A DNA stretch of 64,000 nt, taken from positions 930,001 through 994,000 of the forward strand of contig JAUDYN010000008.1 of NCBI GenBank assembly GCA_030407005.1, in the 5' to 3' direction. The notes beneath the pieces are model-generated. The model did no database searches, was not told where the DNA came from, and saw only the letters and a list, made by a program, of their open reading frames with translations. The DNA comes from Desarmillaria ectypa. Lineage: Eukaryota > Basidiomycota > Agaricomycetes > Agaricales > Physalacriaceae. The position numbers and the translations under genes are program-made. Positions 25,356 to 35,889 of the stretch are shown one piece after another (positions within the stretch are counted from its first letter, which is position 1; every line of letters starts with the position of its first letter).

Positions 25356-26084
25356 TCAGTGCCGCAGTGCGACCCTTAGGTTGGAGGAGGTTGGCCTCCG
25401 GAGTAAAGGCCTTCGCATATCGGTGATGCGGCGGATCAGGAATTTATCAAAGTCGAGGGCGCCGGGAGAACATGAATCAAGAGCGTCTGGATCATCCAGC
25501 GCAGTGTTGCAGGACCCGGGGATGCTCCATGACGAAGACGATCTCGGGGGTGGTGAGAGACGCTCAAGTCTCCTGCGAGAAGGTTCGGAGACTGGGCTCG
25601 GGTAAACGGGTGAGAAACCTATGATTTTATGTTTCGCGCTCGCCTTTACTACTACAGGAGATAGTTGGTTCTCGCTGTTACCAGGAATAAACGTAGGCGG
25701 TTTGGGCCACGAGTCCGGTTTATACGTAGTGTCAGAGGTCAACTTGGAAGTACGGGCGGAGGTAGAGCCGAAAGGAGTGGGTGGCGGGGAAGGATGCATT
25801 GATTTGAAACAATGCGGAGAAAACACGGGGAAGCGGTATAGGTATGGTTCTGGATCCTGGGAGTTGTGCATAGAGGAAGGTCTGAGCGGGTAGTTTGCAG
25901 ATGGGGAAAGATCAGAGATAAGTGGAGACATTTCAAAGAGCAGCTCTGGGGACATTTGATCCCGAATGGGCGACAAATGCGGAGACAAAGTCTGCTTTCG
26001 TCGCGATGGAATCTCAATAGGTGTCGTAGGCCTGCGAGAGAAGGCAAGGGTCTCTTCGGTGAGCTGGCCTGAAGAAAGATCCAT
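25356..26084 (-). CDS. Ser/Pro-rich hypothetical protein
   Basis: An open frame of 242 residues from ATG 26084 (MDLSSGQLTEETLAF). The frame extends 34 codons further upstream without an ATG. A TATA-like string near 26372 on this strand and a plausible intron (GTGAGC near 26219 to an AG near 26170) suggest a spliced 5' leader. The protein is rich in Ser, Pro and Arg with several SP/TP sites and no recognisable domain. A basic, more ordered patch (FDKFLIRRITDMRRPLLRR) lies near the C-terminus. It looks like a disordered regulatory or cytoskeletal phosphoprotein, but the function is unknown. It is divergent from the RRM gene at 26917. Confidence 0.6.
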   Translation of the reverse strand: MDLSSGQLTEETLAFSRRPTTPIEIPSRRKQTLSPHLSPIRDQMSPELLFEMSPLISDLSPSANYPLRPSSMHNSQDPEPYLYRFPVFSPHCFKSMHPSPPPTPFGSTSARTSKLTSDTTYKPDSWPKPPTFIPGNSENQLSPVVVKASAKHKIIGFSPVYPSPVSEPSRRRLERLSPPPRSSSSWSIPGSCNTALDDPDALDSCSPGALDFDKFLIRRITDMRRPLLRRPTSSNLRVALRH

Positions 26085-26916
26085 GTTGTGATTTGGGATG
26101 AATATACGACCGGTGTGATTGTATCCCTGGACAACGGCGTAATGACCTGGTATGACTCTATGAGATCTGGACGGTTGAATTAACAAAAAATTTAGTTGTT
26201 AATGTGATAAGAGCTCACGTTGTGGCGGCAATTAAGATGCAAGTGGAGCTAACTTCCAGGTGAAGGTAGTCTGTCTCGCTTTTTGTGTATTGATTAAGGA
26301 GTTGTATGCGGACACAGTGAAGCGAGGAAGGAATTTGACAGGGCGAGAGGCCAGCGTTCTAGCCTTGAACTGAATATAAAGAAGAAGAAGAATGAGATGA
26401 ACATCGACCCGGGAATCTAAGGGAAGTACTGACCGCAAACTGGCTGGGAACTCTAGCTTACGGTGAGTTCCCTGACCTCACGAACGACTGCTGTGGCGTG
26501 CGAACCGCGATATAGGACTGGCAACGCGCGAAGTAGCGAGCTGAACGATTGCAACGTGTCAGATACACAAAAAAAAATAAGGTAGAAGTTCGAGGGAAGA
26601 ACGAAAAAGGCAAAGAGAAAGGCTCACGGCAGAAGCTATAAAAATACTTCCGTTCTGGGCTAACTGCCACGTGCTACGACTCGCTCACCTACGCTGACGG
26701 TCCTGCAAGAGGTAGCGCGCCATTGTTCTCTGTGGAAATAATAATATTGAAAGGGCGGCAGCGAGAAACGTGCATACAAGGAGATGAATGATAGAGAACA
26801 GGGAAGGCAGGGTTGGAATTGGAAACAGGGATTTCCCGAGACTGGTCCATGACGTCACCCGGAGCATAGATGCACTTTGGTGACACCCTTTCCATTCTCT
26901 TCCTCATACCACCACC
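26085..26916. other. Divergent intergenic region
   Basis: Separates the hypothetical gene (minus) from the RRM gene (plus) and probably carries both promoters. Short frames in it (26232-26438 and 26458-26670 reverse) show no recognisable protein. Confidence 0.45.
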
Positions 26917-28004
26917 ATGTCCACTACTCACACCGTTCATGTACGTCCTTCTCGCCGTTGTCGTCGTCGTCGAGCTCCTTTATCACTTCGTTGCAGGTAT
27001 CAGGCATCGCCTCAACAACTACCGAGACGAGCCTTCACGATTTCTTTACGTATGTCGCATCATCAATCGTCTATCTGTGTACTAACATCGACCGTGTCTA
27101 GCTTCTGTGGAACGTGAGACTGTTCTAATTGCATTTCGTCCTGCCGTCTTAACCGCAGCCATCCAGAATCACCTCCATCGATTTCAGGGATGCCGACAAG
27201 ACTGCTGTCATCCAGTTTGAGAAGCCTTCGGCTGCAAAGACCGCTCTCATGGTGCGCCGCTCACCCAAATATACTGCAAGGTTCCCCGCTCACTTCGTAT
27301 CTTTCAGTTAAATGGTGGTGCTTTGGATGGCGCCACTCTTTCTGTCACTTCTGATGTCCCACCGCCTGATGAAGAGGAAGAGCATAAAGAAGGCACCCCT
27401 CTGCAGCAATCCGACAAACCTCGAGCTGGGAGTACGTTATTAATTTCCGCATTTTCTTATCGCTCACCGGTCGTTGCCAGTTGCGGCGGAATATCTCGCG
27501 AAGGGATACACCCTCTCCGACCAGATCCTACAGCGTGCGATTGAGATCGATAGTAAGAGTGATTCTTTTCATCTTGCATCTGTGTTATTGACATTGTATC
27601 CAGACAAGCAAGGAATTTCGAAACGTTTCCTAGAATACTTCCATTCTTTGGATTCCAAACTCGGCGAGCGCACTCTCGGTCCTGACAAGACCATTTCAGG
27701 CAAAGTCCATGAGACCGTCACAGCTGCTGCTCAGCAGGCTAAGACTGTTGACGCCGAGAAAGGCATCTCCAAGACTGCAGAAACGGTAATACAAATAATT
27801 TGATATACCTAACACCTTTTGATATGTGCGCTACAGTACTACGAGAAGGCCCTGGCGTCGCCGTTTGGCATCAAAGTCAAAGAGTTTTACACGACAACCT
27901 CAAAGCAGGTCCACCATATTCACGAAGAGGCGCTTCGTATTGCTAGTCAACATAAAGTCTCTCCTGCTCCTGTTAGTAGCCCAGAACCCACGGCTTCTAC
28001 TTGA
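26917..28004 (+). CDS. RRM protein, Vip1-like
   Basis: Eight exons give 239 residues: 26917-26940, 26997-27049, 27102-27113, 27167-27251, 27308-27431, 27481-27552, 27604-27785 and 27837-28004. Their total of 720 nt keeps the frame. The protein starts MSTTHTVH and has one N-terminal RNA-recognition motif: a VSGI beta strand, a TSLHDFF helix, then FCGTITSIDF and the RNP-like AVIQFEK. An acidic linker and a helical C-terminal half follow, with YLAKGYTLSDQ and repeated AQQAK/KTAET segments typical of the fungal Vip1 family (the RRM protein, not the inositol kinase of the same name). Exon 3 is only 12 nt and encodes the middle of the FCGT turn. The last helix region (YYEKALASPFG) resembles a coiled coil. 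The RNA target is unknown. Confidence 0.85.
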
Positions 28005-28209
28005 TTCAGGTTTACGTACCGATAGACGATAACAGGATGTTTGTAATAGTATCAACGACAGTAATGTACAGTATTGTGTAATGCTACCTGGCAAATATAT
28101 AAGAATTCTCGCCAAGTTGAAGGTCTGAATATTTCGGTCGACGGGCCACTTATTCGATAAGACTGCGTATTGGCCGAAGTAGGCCAGAGTATAAAAGCTA
28201 GTAATTTCC
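28005..28209. other. Short intergenic gap
   Basis: About 200 bp between the RRM gene and the methyltransferase relic on the same strand, presumably terminator and promoter. No distinct signal was seen. Confidence 0.35.
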
Positions 28210-29178
28210 ATGCTATCTACATGGCCAGATACTGACAAAACCGGATGGTCTGCTAATCTGTACAACAAGAATGCCTCCTTCGTATACTCCAATGCATTCA
28301 CCACGCCCGTCCTCCAGATGCTTTCGCCTCAAGCAGGCAGGAGAGAAGATAATAGATCTTGGGTGCGGTAGTGAAGAGGTGACACTTGAATTGGAGAAGA
28401 TCTCATGGAGAAAGAAGGTGGACATGTCGTCTGCGTCGATTTCAGTGAGAGTATGGTGAAGGCTTCCTGCTTCCCTAGAATTTGCGCTGTTCTGACCGTA
28501 GAATAATAAAGATCGCTTAGGCTAGAGCGCGAGGACTTGAACACGCGTATGTCGCCGATATCCAGGAGCTGCCTGACTTGCCTATCAGCGTAGATGCCAA
28601 GTTTGACATGGTGTTCACGAACGCAGTGTTGCATTGGTGTAAACGCGACCCGAGAGGCGTCCTGCAGAGTGCCAAGAAGGTACTGAAGCCAGGTGGGAGG
28701 ATCGCTGGCGAGATGGGCGGGTTCATGAATTGCATTGGTGAGCTGCGAGATTCCGTGACTTGGTTAGGGCTGATGCTGACAGAAGGTATCAGAGGTGCAC
28801 TGCACAAGGCTCTACAGACGAGAGGGTACAATGCTGGTGCCAGGGATCCGTGGTATTTCCCGTCAGTGGAAGACTACACAGAGGTCCGTTAATTGTATAT
28901 TTCTTCGAGAATACTGATGATTCTTGCAGATTCTCAGAGCCGAGTCGTTCGAGCCCATCGAGGTTACATTGACGCCTCGAGCGACAGCGCTCCCGGCAGG
29001 CGTGTTTGGGTGGCTGGCAGTGTTCGCTCGACCCATGATATTGAAGGATTTCAGTGACGAAGAGGCAACAGAGATCATGAAGGAGGTCGAGGAGGTGTGC
29101 CGGATTGACTGCCAGGACAGCCAAGGACGCTGGCAAATGATATATATGCGGTTGAGGTTCAGTGCTGTCTGGAAGTAG
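28210..29178 (+). pseudogene. Frameshifted SAM-dependent methyltransferase
   Basis: The parent family is class I SAM methyltransferases, of the trans-aconitate/ubiquinone-like type. The frame from ATG 28210 reads through YNKNASFVYSNAF. A 4-bp tandem duplication (caggcagg, 28334-28341) then shifts the frame just before motif I (IIDLGCGSEEV). A missing base near 28408 shifts it back, so VVCVDFSESM (motif II) and everything after are again in the first frame. Two introns follow, near 28453-28520 and after the exon ending at GAG 28883. Late motifs, including the LKPGGRIAGEMGG loop, are intact, and the frame ends at TAG 29178. Motif I also has Glu where the third glycine is expected. Because the rest is well kept, the decay is recent or the two shifts are sequencing errors. 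Confidence 0.75.
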
Positions 29179-30276
29179 TGAAATAAACAAATTTGTCTTC
29201 AACTTACTTCCTACCCTCATGTCGTTGCCAAACTTCATCTGCACTGTTGCTGGCCACGGCGTCCGCCATGCTTTCAGCTCCAATAAAGTGTAGTTCCTAC
29301 AGAAGGATTCAGCTACGTTTAAAGACCTACATTACGGAGCCTAGTTCGACTACGACACCAATTGCGAGTGTAGGACGCGCCTCACCGATGCTTGGAGGAC
29401 GAATATCGACCAACACCGGTACATCGTCTACCGGATACTCACCGACTTTGATGAGTAGTCTTACTACTTCATGATTGGGCATATGTAGTTCTATTCAAAC
29501 GCACAGATTGTACGAAAAGGGCGAGCACATACTGTTCGGGAATTCTGTCATAATGAAGGAGGTGTGTCGCAATCATCATTCTTCTCTTGCCCGTCGTTCT
29601 CAGTTTTTTCTTCCAGGTTATTCCTCGGACTTCTTTGATTAATTTCAATCAACTCGCCACGACTTCCGTTATGCTGTTTATCGATAATACTCGGCCACGG
29701 CAGCGGTGTCATGAGCAGCATCGTGTCCCCATGCTTCGCCGCCCTCGTGGTACAGAAAAGCGACATCATTATCTATGCTTGTTGCTCTGCACAATGTCCA
29801 TTGCACAGACATAACTTTCCTCCAAGTATCCGACGCCCCAAAGTGCCTCGTCCTGGAGTTCGACATGAATCACTCGACATTGATCACTTCGTCTGCCCAA
29901 GATTTCCAGAATACTCCTAACAAGTACGTTATCGACACTCAGTGAATTTTATACAAAAGTCTAAGGATCATTTGGGTCTTATGGAGGAACAGATTCAAAA
30001 TTATTGTTCACTTTCCCTACTAGTGGTTCCTATACTGTAAGGCTCGTGGTAATTGTCCTGCACATTTACCACTTTCGCAGTTAATGATTCCATGTAGAAA
30101 ATCGTCGAGGAATTGGATTGACCGATCTTCTTGTTCATCGATAACTACAATGCGCCAATACTTGAAGAGGATCTGCATAAGACTCTCAGAACACGTTTAG
30201 AGGAAGTACTCAGCATTTATTTCTAAAATTTTGAGGACTATATTATCCCACAGGCTGAGAGGCAGGTCTCATTGTT
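29179..30276. other. Intergenic with possible coding relics
   Basis: Broken frames on both strands have a protein-like feel but no consistent exon chain. One is a reverse stretch around 29325-29475 (VGEYPVDDVPVLVDIRPPS) with a possible C-terminal piece at 29195-29290. Another is a forward piece ending near 29930 (LVLEFDMNHSTL). I cannot name a family. Confidence 0.35.
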
Positions 30277-30483
30277 GGGGGGATCCTGCCGGAAGGGCTG
30301 ATGAAATCCTGCTTCTATGTGAACAGCTGTTTCGGACTGAGACAATTTGGTGGAAGCTGGGACTGCACAGAGGACAAGTTTGCATAAGAGATGTTTGGAT
30401 TCACGAAGGCGCAAATCCAAACGCTGGACGCGGTGGTTAATCCCAATGGGCCCTTGCGGCCCGGATATCTTAAAGTACCTTAA
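30277..30483 (+). pseudogene. Unassigned coding relic
   Basis: This frame reads like protein (LPEGLMKSCFYVNSCFGLRQ, then EMFGFTKAQIQTLDAVVNP and NGPLRPGYLKVP) with one internal TAA at 30385-30387. A second protein-like piece in another frame follows at about 30472-30580 (FLKIVPRQFAYCSTDGDW). Both ends fade into non-coding sequence. I do not recognise the family. It looks like the remains of one gene with a stop and a shift. Confidence 0.35.
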
Positions 30484-30678
30484 ATTTCTGAAAATTGTAC
30501 CGCGGCAGTTTGCCTATTGCTCCACTGATGGCGACTGGTCTACTGAAGGGTTCATGTTTTCGATAACAAAGGTGCTTGATATGATTGACTTGCGGTCGAG
30601 CAAGCCTAGGCAGCGAGTTTTGTTTGTTGTAGTATCTGTAATAACTTGTGACATATCATGTCCATGTTAAAACCTTGT
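30484..30678. other. Intergenic
   Basis: Holds the possible shifted tail of the preceding relic; nothing else was seen. Confidence 0.3.
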
Positions 30679-30700
30679 CCCCCCCCCCCCCCCCCCCCCC
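30679..30700. repeat. Homopolymer C22
   Basis: Twenty-two consecutive C followed by a pyrimidine-rich stretch. Confidence 0.9.
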
Positions 30701-31661
30701 TTTTCTCTTCTCGCTCGTGGCTGCGAATACAGATATTGTCAATTTCTATGCCTCTTCAGGCCAATGAGAACCATGGAACGAATGGTGAGCGAGTATTCAA
30801 TCCAAATAAAGATATTTAACGTCCATCCAAGCCGACGTTAAGCGTTGAGCGCTAACGGAGACCAAAAGTAATGGGAAATCCTACCGGCGCCTTTGGGAAT
30901 ACTTCTGTCGGACAATACCTCTCAACTTTGGATCAACCTAGACCTATCGAGCAAGGAACAGATGGCCTATATGTTGCGTGTCTCATGGGCGGCATACGTT
31001 CGTGGCATGTTCATCTCTACCAAAGGCTCATTTTGAATTGCATGCAGCACCCGGCCAACGTTTTCATTGACGTCCTTGACGGGCCAGCCTGAACACACAT
31101 TCGCTTCGTCGACGCCGTCGTCCTTATTCCAGGACGAACAAAGCAGTGTCTTGGAAAGCCTTTACTTTGGTTTCCTCCCAGCTTCTGTCGTCCCCACTCT
31201 TGTTTTTATGGGCGCCCCGTTGTCCTCATTGCGGGTCTCGCGATTTCTTAGATCAACGCGTGTCTGGAGAAAATAGCAGTCGAAGCTAGGAAGGAGAGAC
31301 ATTTGAAATCTTTTAGCGTAAAGGCTCACTGATATTGCGAATGGCCTGCGTTACGAAGCACCGACTAAGGAGCCCTTGAAATGTATGTCAAAGGTAATCG
31401 TCACCCACTGTTTATTGGCTGCGCTTTCAATGCATCGGAACGCCTTGTTTTTACTGTCTGGTCTCGGCCTGTGTTACCATTCTCTTGATAAGCCGTGATT
31501 CCGTGCTCTTCAGTGCAAAATCTGATAGATTGCGAGCTAGTTTATCTCACAGTGACAAAATTGTCGACTCGCGAAATTCGGCTCCATGATGGCGCGATCT
31601 CGTTCACACCCACAACCAATACTTATTATCGGCACCACTTACTAAACTCTTTCTTGTAGCC
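30701..31661. other. Intergenic with weak frames
   Basis: A forward ATG frame at 30871-31092 begins with a string (VGQYLSTLDQPRP) that faintly recalls the N-terminus of a fungal enoyl-CoA hydratase group, but nothing downstream supports it. A second frame at 31067-31276 has a hydrophobic FLPASVVPTLVF segment. Neither is called as a gene. The last 100 bp are the likely promoter of the monooxygenase. Confidence 0.35.
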
Positions 31662-33891
31662 ATGATCTCCTCCAAACTATATTACACGTTACTGTCCCTA
31701 TCCAGCGCTTTGGCGCGGCAGGTTGCCTTCCAAGGGCTCGAATCCCACCATCAAGGCTACGTCGCTTCGGAATGGACCCAATTTAACCATACAATCAGGC
31801 GTGTCGCAGTTATCGGAGCAGGTCAGGAGAATTTCGTGGTCGATCTCGAGCATGCTTGCTGACTTTATCGCGATCCCAAGGTCCCGCGGGGCTCCAAGCA
31901 GCAGCAGCATTGCTAGAACACAGCTTTAAAGTTCGTCTCTTCGATCGCGCCCCTGGCCCGGGTGGGAACTGGTTTTATTCTGAAGAGATTCCTGTTCGAG
32001 AGTCTTACCCGTAAGCTGAACGTAATTTCTTCCTGAAAAATTTTCATGCCGCGCGCAGAGACGAACCCTTAGGAAAGCAAAAGTGGGTTCCCGACCATCT
32101 CCCCGCGACCCAGTACTACCAAGAAGGCGACGGTGGCCTGAGTTTGGATGAGAGGTGGAGAGAGCATTGGCTCCCGCGGCCGATTTGGGATTCGCTATCC
32201 ACGAACTCACCCGCAGTCATCACTGAACTTCCCGATGTGCCCTATTTACCTGACCACGTATGTTCATCACTTTGTTCTGGCGTATCATGCCTCAGCAATG
32301 CCTGTTTAGCCTTGGGTTATCCCTGCTCATACAATCCAAGCGCACGTTCGCGCCTATGCCTCCCTTCATAAGCTCAACGTCAACGACAACCCTGCAGTAA
32401 CAGCGTACTCAACACGCGTCGAAAAGCTAGCAAAGAAACCTGACGGTTCGGCATGGACGCTCACCCTGAGGCACCTCAAAAAATTTGAAGAATCACAACG
32501 GATTAAAGCTACTTGGTGGACGGAGGAATTCGATGCTGTCGTTGTTGCTGCAGGTCCTTATGATCAACCTCATGTACCCGATATTGATGGCCTGATTGAG
32601 TGGAGCAAAGTGAGAGCCGTTGATGATCCGTCGAGGTTTAGTGTCCATCATTCGAGAGTCTATCGTACCCCGCAGCGATACACTGGAAAGGTATTTGCAT
32701 AATTATGAGAGATATCAAGTGGCTAATGAATGTCTGCTGTCCAGAATGTACTGATCGTTGGCGTTGGCACCTCTGGCTCGGAAATAGCTCGTGATATCGT
32801 ACCATATGCTAATAAGATCTATGCTAGCTCGAAGGTTTACATTTCGGTTTGCTATACGCTGCAAAGTTGCTGATCTTTGAGATAGAAATACGTCTGGGAC
32901 AACCTCCACCCCTTCCAGCGCCGTTCCTTCCGTCGATTCCCTCCAGAGACTGAATTCATTCCCGAGATAGCTTCACTCAGTGCACTGCCTTCGTTTGATA
33001 AAGGCATAAACACTGGAAAAATCGCTCTTTTGAATGGGAGTATCTTGGAAAATATTGATGAGGTATATGGTCTCACTTTCTTTCGGACAACCTCAAGAGT
33101 GCTAAATGATGGTCAGATTATCCTTGCGACAGGATACAAGAGGTCAAACTCGTTCCTTTCAGCGGTTCTCAACGAGTAGGTCTTTTTCCAAGTCCCGTCT
33201 GGTTCTCAGCTTACAAATTTCATGCAGCACTCTTGGCAACAAATTTCAAGCTCCTCCGTCCGACATATTCAATGGAAACCCTCTGCGGAATGTTCACTGG
33301 ACTGGACATTATATCCCTGACCCGACACTTGCGTTCACTAATGGTATGTTTTTCACACTCGTAATGATGTACCATTTATTTCCCGTCTTAAGTACGTCCG
33401 TGGACTATTGGTCAATACCAATCATATGCGCTAGCTAAAGTGTGGGAAGGAACCGCACGGATTCCTAACGAGGGTGAGCTTTGGAGGCAATACAATAGTA
33501 CAAGATACACGCATTTCCGCGGGCTGTTCGGAACTGGTCCCTCGGAAGGTCAGTCTTTACACATACCCTGGACCTCGGTTTGACTGTCACTTATAGCTAT
33601 CGTTCGCCAATATGTGGCGTGGCTCAATAACGAGTCTCTTGAACATGGGGGTAGACTCGTCTCTCCTTGGCCTGTCCAGTGCGTATAGTGCTTCCCCTCG
33701 TTTCCTGTCGAGTCATGTATTGATGAAGGGATGTCAGGAACTGGGAGGTGTTTTCTTATTATGCTAACCAGGAATGGGAAAAAGATTATATCACGAGGGA
33801 GAACTTCACGCAGTTTGAGAAGCTGCCTGCGAATGAGTGGACCAAGACTGATGTGTGGGACGCTTCCGTTTTGGAGGACGAGTTCTGGTAG
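31662..33891 (+). CDS. Flavin-containing monooxygenase with N-terminal signal
   Basis: About eleven exons, all joined in frame, end at TAG 33889-33891. ATG 31662 starts a hydrophobic signal peptide or anchor (MISSKLYYTLLSLSSALA). The FAD Rossmann motif V-I-G-A-G-P-A-G is split by an intron after the third Gly. A GPGGNWFY segment follows, then QAHVRAYASLH, the NADPH-binding VGVGTSGSEIA after an intron near 32744, and the ATG-type motif ILATGYK near 33120. The stretch before the NADPH site (FSVHHSRVYR) keeps the His of the FMO signature but not its Gly. Family members oxygenate N, S or carbonyl groups using NADPH and O2. The N-terminal signal predicts ER membrane or lumen. The C-terminal part (after VRPWTIGQYQSYALA) is long, as in other fungal members. 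The substrate is unknown. Confidence 0.87.
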
Positions 33892-34609
33892 ATTCGAAAA
33901 GGTTATGATATGCGGTGATTTCCTAGTGTACCTTATCTTCTCAGTGCCCCGCGCAACAACAGATGGATGTATATACTTTACTGTTTCGCTATATGCCCAC
34001 TGAGGCCGAGTGGATATACGAAGAAAGAATTGAACATGAACCAATCCCATGACTCCAGTGTTCAATGAAGATTTGAGATGGAACGGAAACGAGTGGGTCA
34101 GCAAGGTCCTGTAATTCGCGTCTGTGTCGGGCTAACAAAGGATGGCGAGATGAGCGAGGACCACGGATGGGAAAAATATTGACGCCGATCAGAAATACCG
34201 TGACCACCTTTGTTTTTCCGTTCTTGTTTGCCTGGAATAATTCTGGGATCAACAAGGTACTGAAGATATTCTTTGTCTTGATTCTGAATCAGTTTGAGTT
34301 GGTTCTAGAGGTAGGTGGGCTGTTTCAGTTTACAAGAATGAGACGGGAGGCGTATCATGCACGAGGTACGAACATAAGTATTCATGTATATGAATGGGAT
34401 TCATTGTATAAGGCAATTCCAGATAATGAATAGAGAAGGTACCAAGGTAGTAATTTCTTGGATGCCTGGTGAGAGAACAAGTTCCTGCATCTAATCATCC
34501 TCTTCCTCTTCGCTTCTCGTTCTCACCCTCAGCACTGAGCCCTTCGTTGGAGGGAAGAAGGTTTAAATAGGCACCCGCCCTCCTGACACTAGTTTCACCA
34601 TTGTTTTGC
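33892..34609. other. Intergenic, no gene recognised
   Basis: Short frames only (reverse 33550-34104, partly antisense to the monooxygenase, and forward 34167-34433). A pyrimidine-rich tract near 34500 and a TTTAAATA string near 34563 look like a core promoter for the frame at 34610. Confidence 0.4.
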
Positions 34610-34963
34610 ATGGGCGGCGACGGCGTTTCAACATCCCACGACGCGGTGCTTGCGAGTCGGCAGCAAGAGTCTGATGGTCTTTGTCTGCGTCAGTACACAT
34701 CAGTGCATACTAGCGATACTCGCACCGTGGATCGTTCTAAGAAGAGGTTGGAATTTAAAGTTATTCCAAAGTCCCGAGGCGAAGCGGACCGCGGGACCGT
34801 TAAGTCCGAAGTAATCCAGTGGTCGAGGGTGGTATCGGCGCAAGCCTGGAAGAATCACAGGGATGCCACCGATGCCGATGCATCGCGTGCTCGCTCAGAC
34901 TGGACTACTCGGCCTCAGGTGAGAAAGAATAAGCCTGCGCCAAGAGACTCGGAAAGAAAATGA
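34610..34963 (+). CDS. Possible small basic hypothetical protein
   Basis: An ATG frame of 117 residues (MGGDGVSTSH), rich in Arg, Lys, Asp and Ser, with no recognisable domain. It is supported only by its upstream context: a C/T-rich tract and TTTAAATA about 45 bp before the ATG. A second frame of 119 codons begins at 34960 and overlaps by 4 nt; the two may be parts of one spliced gene or chance. A GTGAGA donor-like string occurs at 34919. Confidence 0.3.
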   Translation: MGGDGVSTSHDAVLASRQQESDGLCLRQYTSVHTSDTRTVDRSKKRLEFKVIPKSRGEADRGTVKSEVIQWSRVVSAQAWKNHRDATDADASRARSDWTTRPQVRKNKPAPRDSERK

Positions 34964-35889
34964 GAAGCGAGCCTGACCGGCGATCTCCTAGTCGCAAATG
35001 GCTAGATATCGGGAGTTCTTGCTCAAAGCTTCGAGAAAAGGGGAGGAGGATAGGCAGGGATTTCACCTACCAGATAGTGGAAAAAGCTATCCTTTGGCCT
35101 CAGAAGGATCCTCAGGTTGATGAATGGGTAAAACTCAGCTATCACTCTTGTCCTCGTTGGCGAGTTGAGATCCATTCAATGGCGACTTTCGCTGATTCGT
35201 GGGTCTCGGCAAGCCTCGGTAACCAATTAGACTGCTGTGAAAAATTAAATTTCATGGACATAGTGTCTATATATAATACCAAGGAATTTTTACAACGTCT
35301 TTGCAGCTGCATCAGATAATCGTCTAATATATCATAGGAATCTCCAATTTCTCCCGGGGCCTTTGGGCCCGCAGACAGGGCCAGAAAAAAGTTTGTAACT
35401 TTGATACAGGATAGGGAGAAAGGGTGGAGCGGAGCCTGCACTCCGGTAAAGCAATAATGCCATATTTGCTACCGGAAGTAGCTGTTGGCCGTCGAGGTGT
35501 AGCCAGATGCAGTAGATAGGTCCACAGATGAATATAAGGATTGATTTAAAAGCATGCATAGGCGCTGCATCATGATCCTTCAAGTTGATACGCACAAGAT
35601 GGATGAACCTTGTCGCGGAGCCACATGCCTCAGGCCTCGAGCGAGATTCCTTTTCATCATTAGATCATATCTAGCAGCAGCACTAATATTCAGTGAAACC
35701 GTTCAAGTTTGCTCCCAGAGAGCTCCAGCATGAAAGTGGCCTATACGGTCGTTCTATTTTACCCTGATCGGGCAAGTGATCGGCTTTACCTTTGCCGGAC
35801 CGGTTGTCTCCACTTTCTCCTTCACTCTACGTGTCTTCATCCTCCCACGTTATCTGGCGTCGTGTCAGCCTCCTCCAGCTACTTATTAG
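34964..35889. other. Intergenic or uncertain coding
   Basis: The forward frame 34960-35319 (Arg/Lys-rich start, then WLDIGSSCSKLREKGRR) is open but unrecognised. The rest has no coding signal I can support. The end of the stretch is upstream of the nucleotide-sugar transporter. Confidence 0.35.

Noticed and set aside
28789..29283. Reverse frame of 164 codons
   Set aside because: Antisense to the 3' part of the methyltransferase relic.
30871..31092. Enoyl-CoA hydratase fragment
   Set aside because: Only about a dozen residues recall that family; nothing after them fits.
331..33891. A secondary-metabolite cluster made of epoxide hydrolase, P450, methyltransferase and FMO
   Set aside because: The genes are spread over 33 kb with housekeeping genes and deserts between them, two are broken, and there is no backbone synthase.
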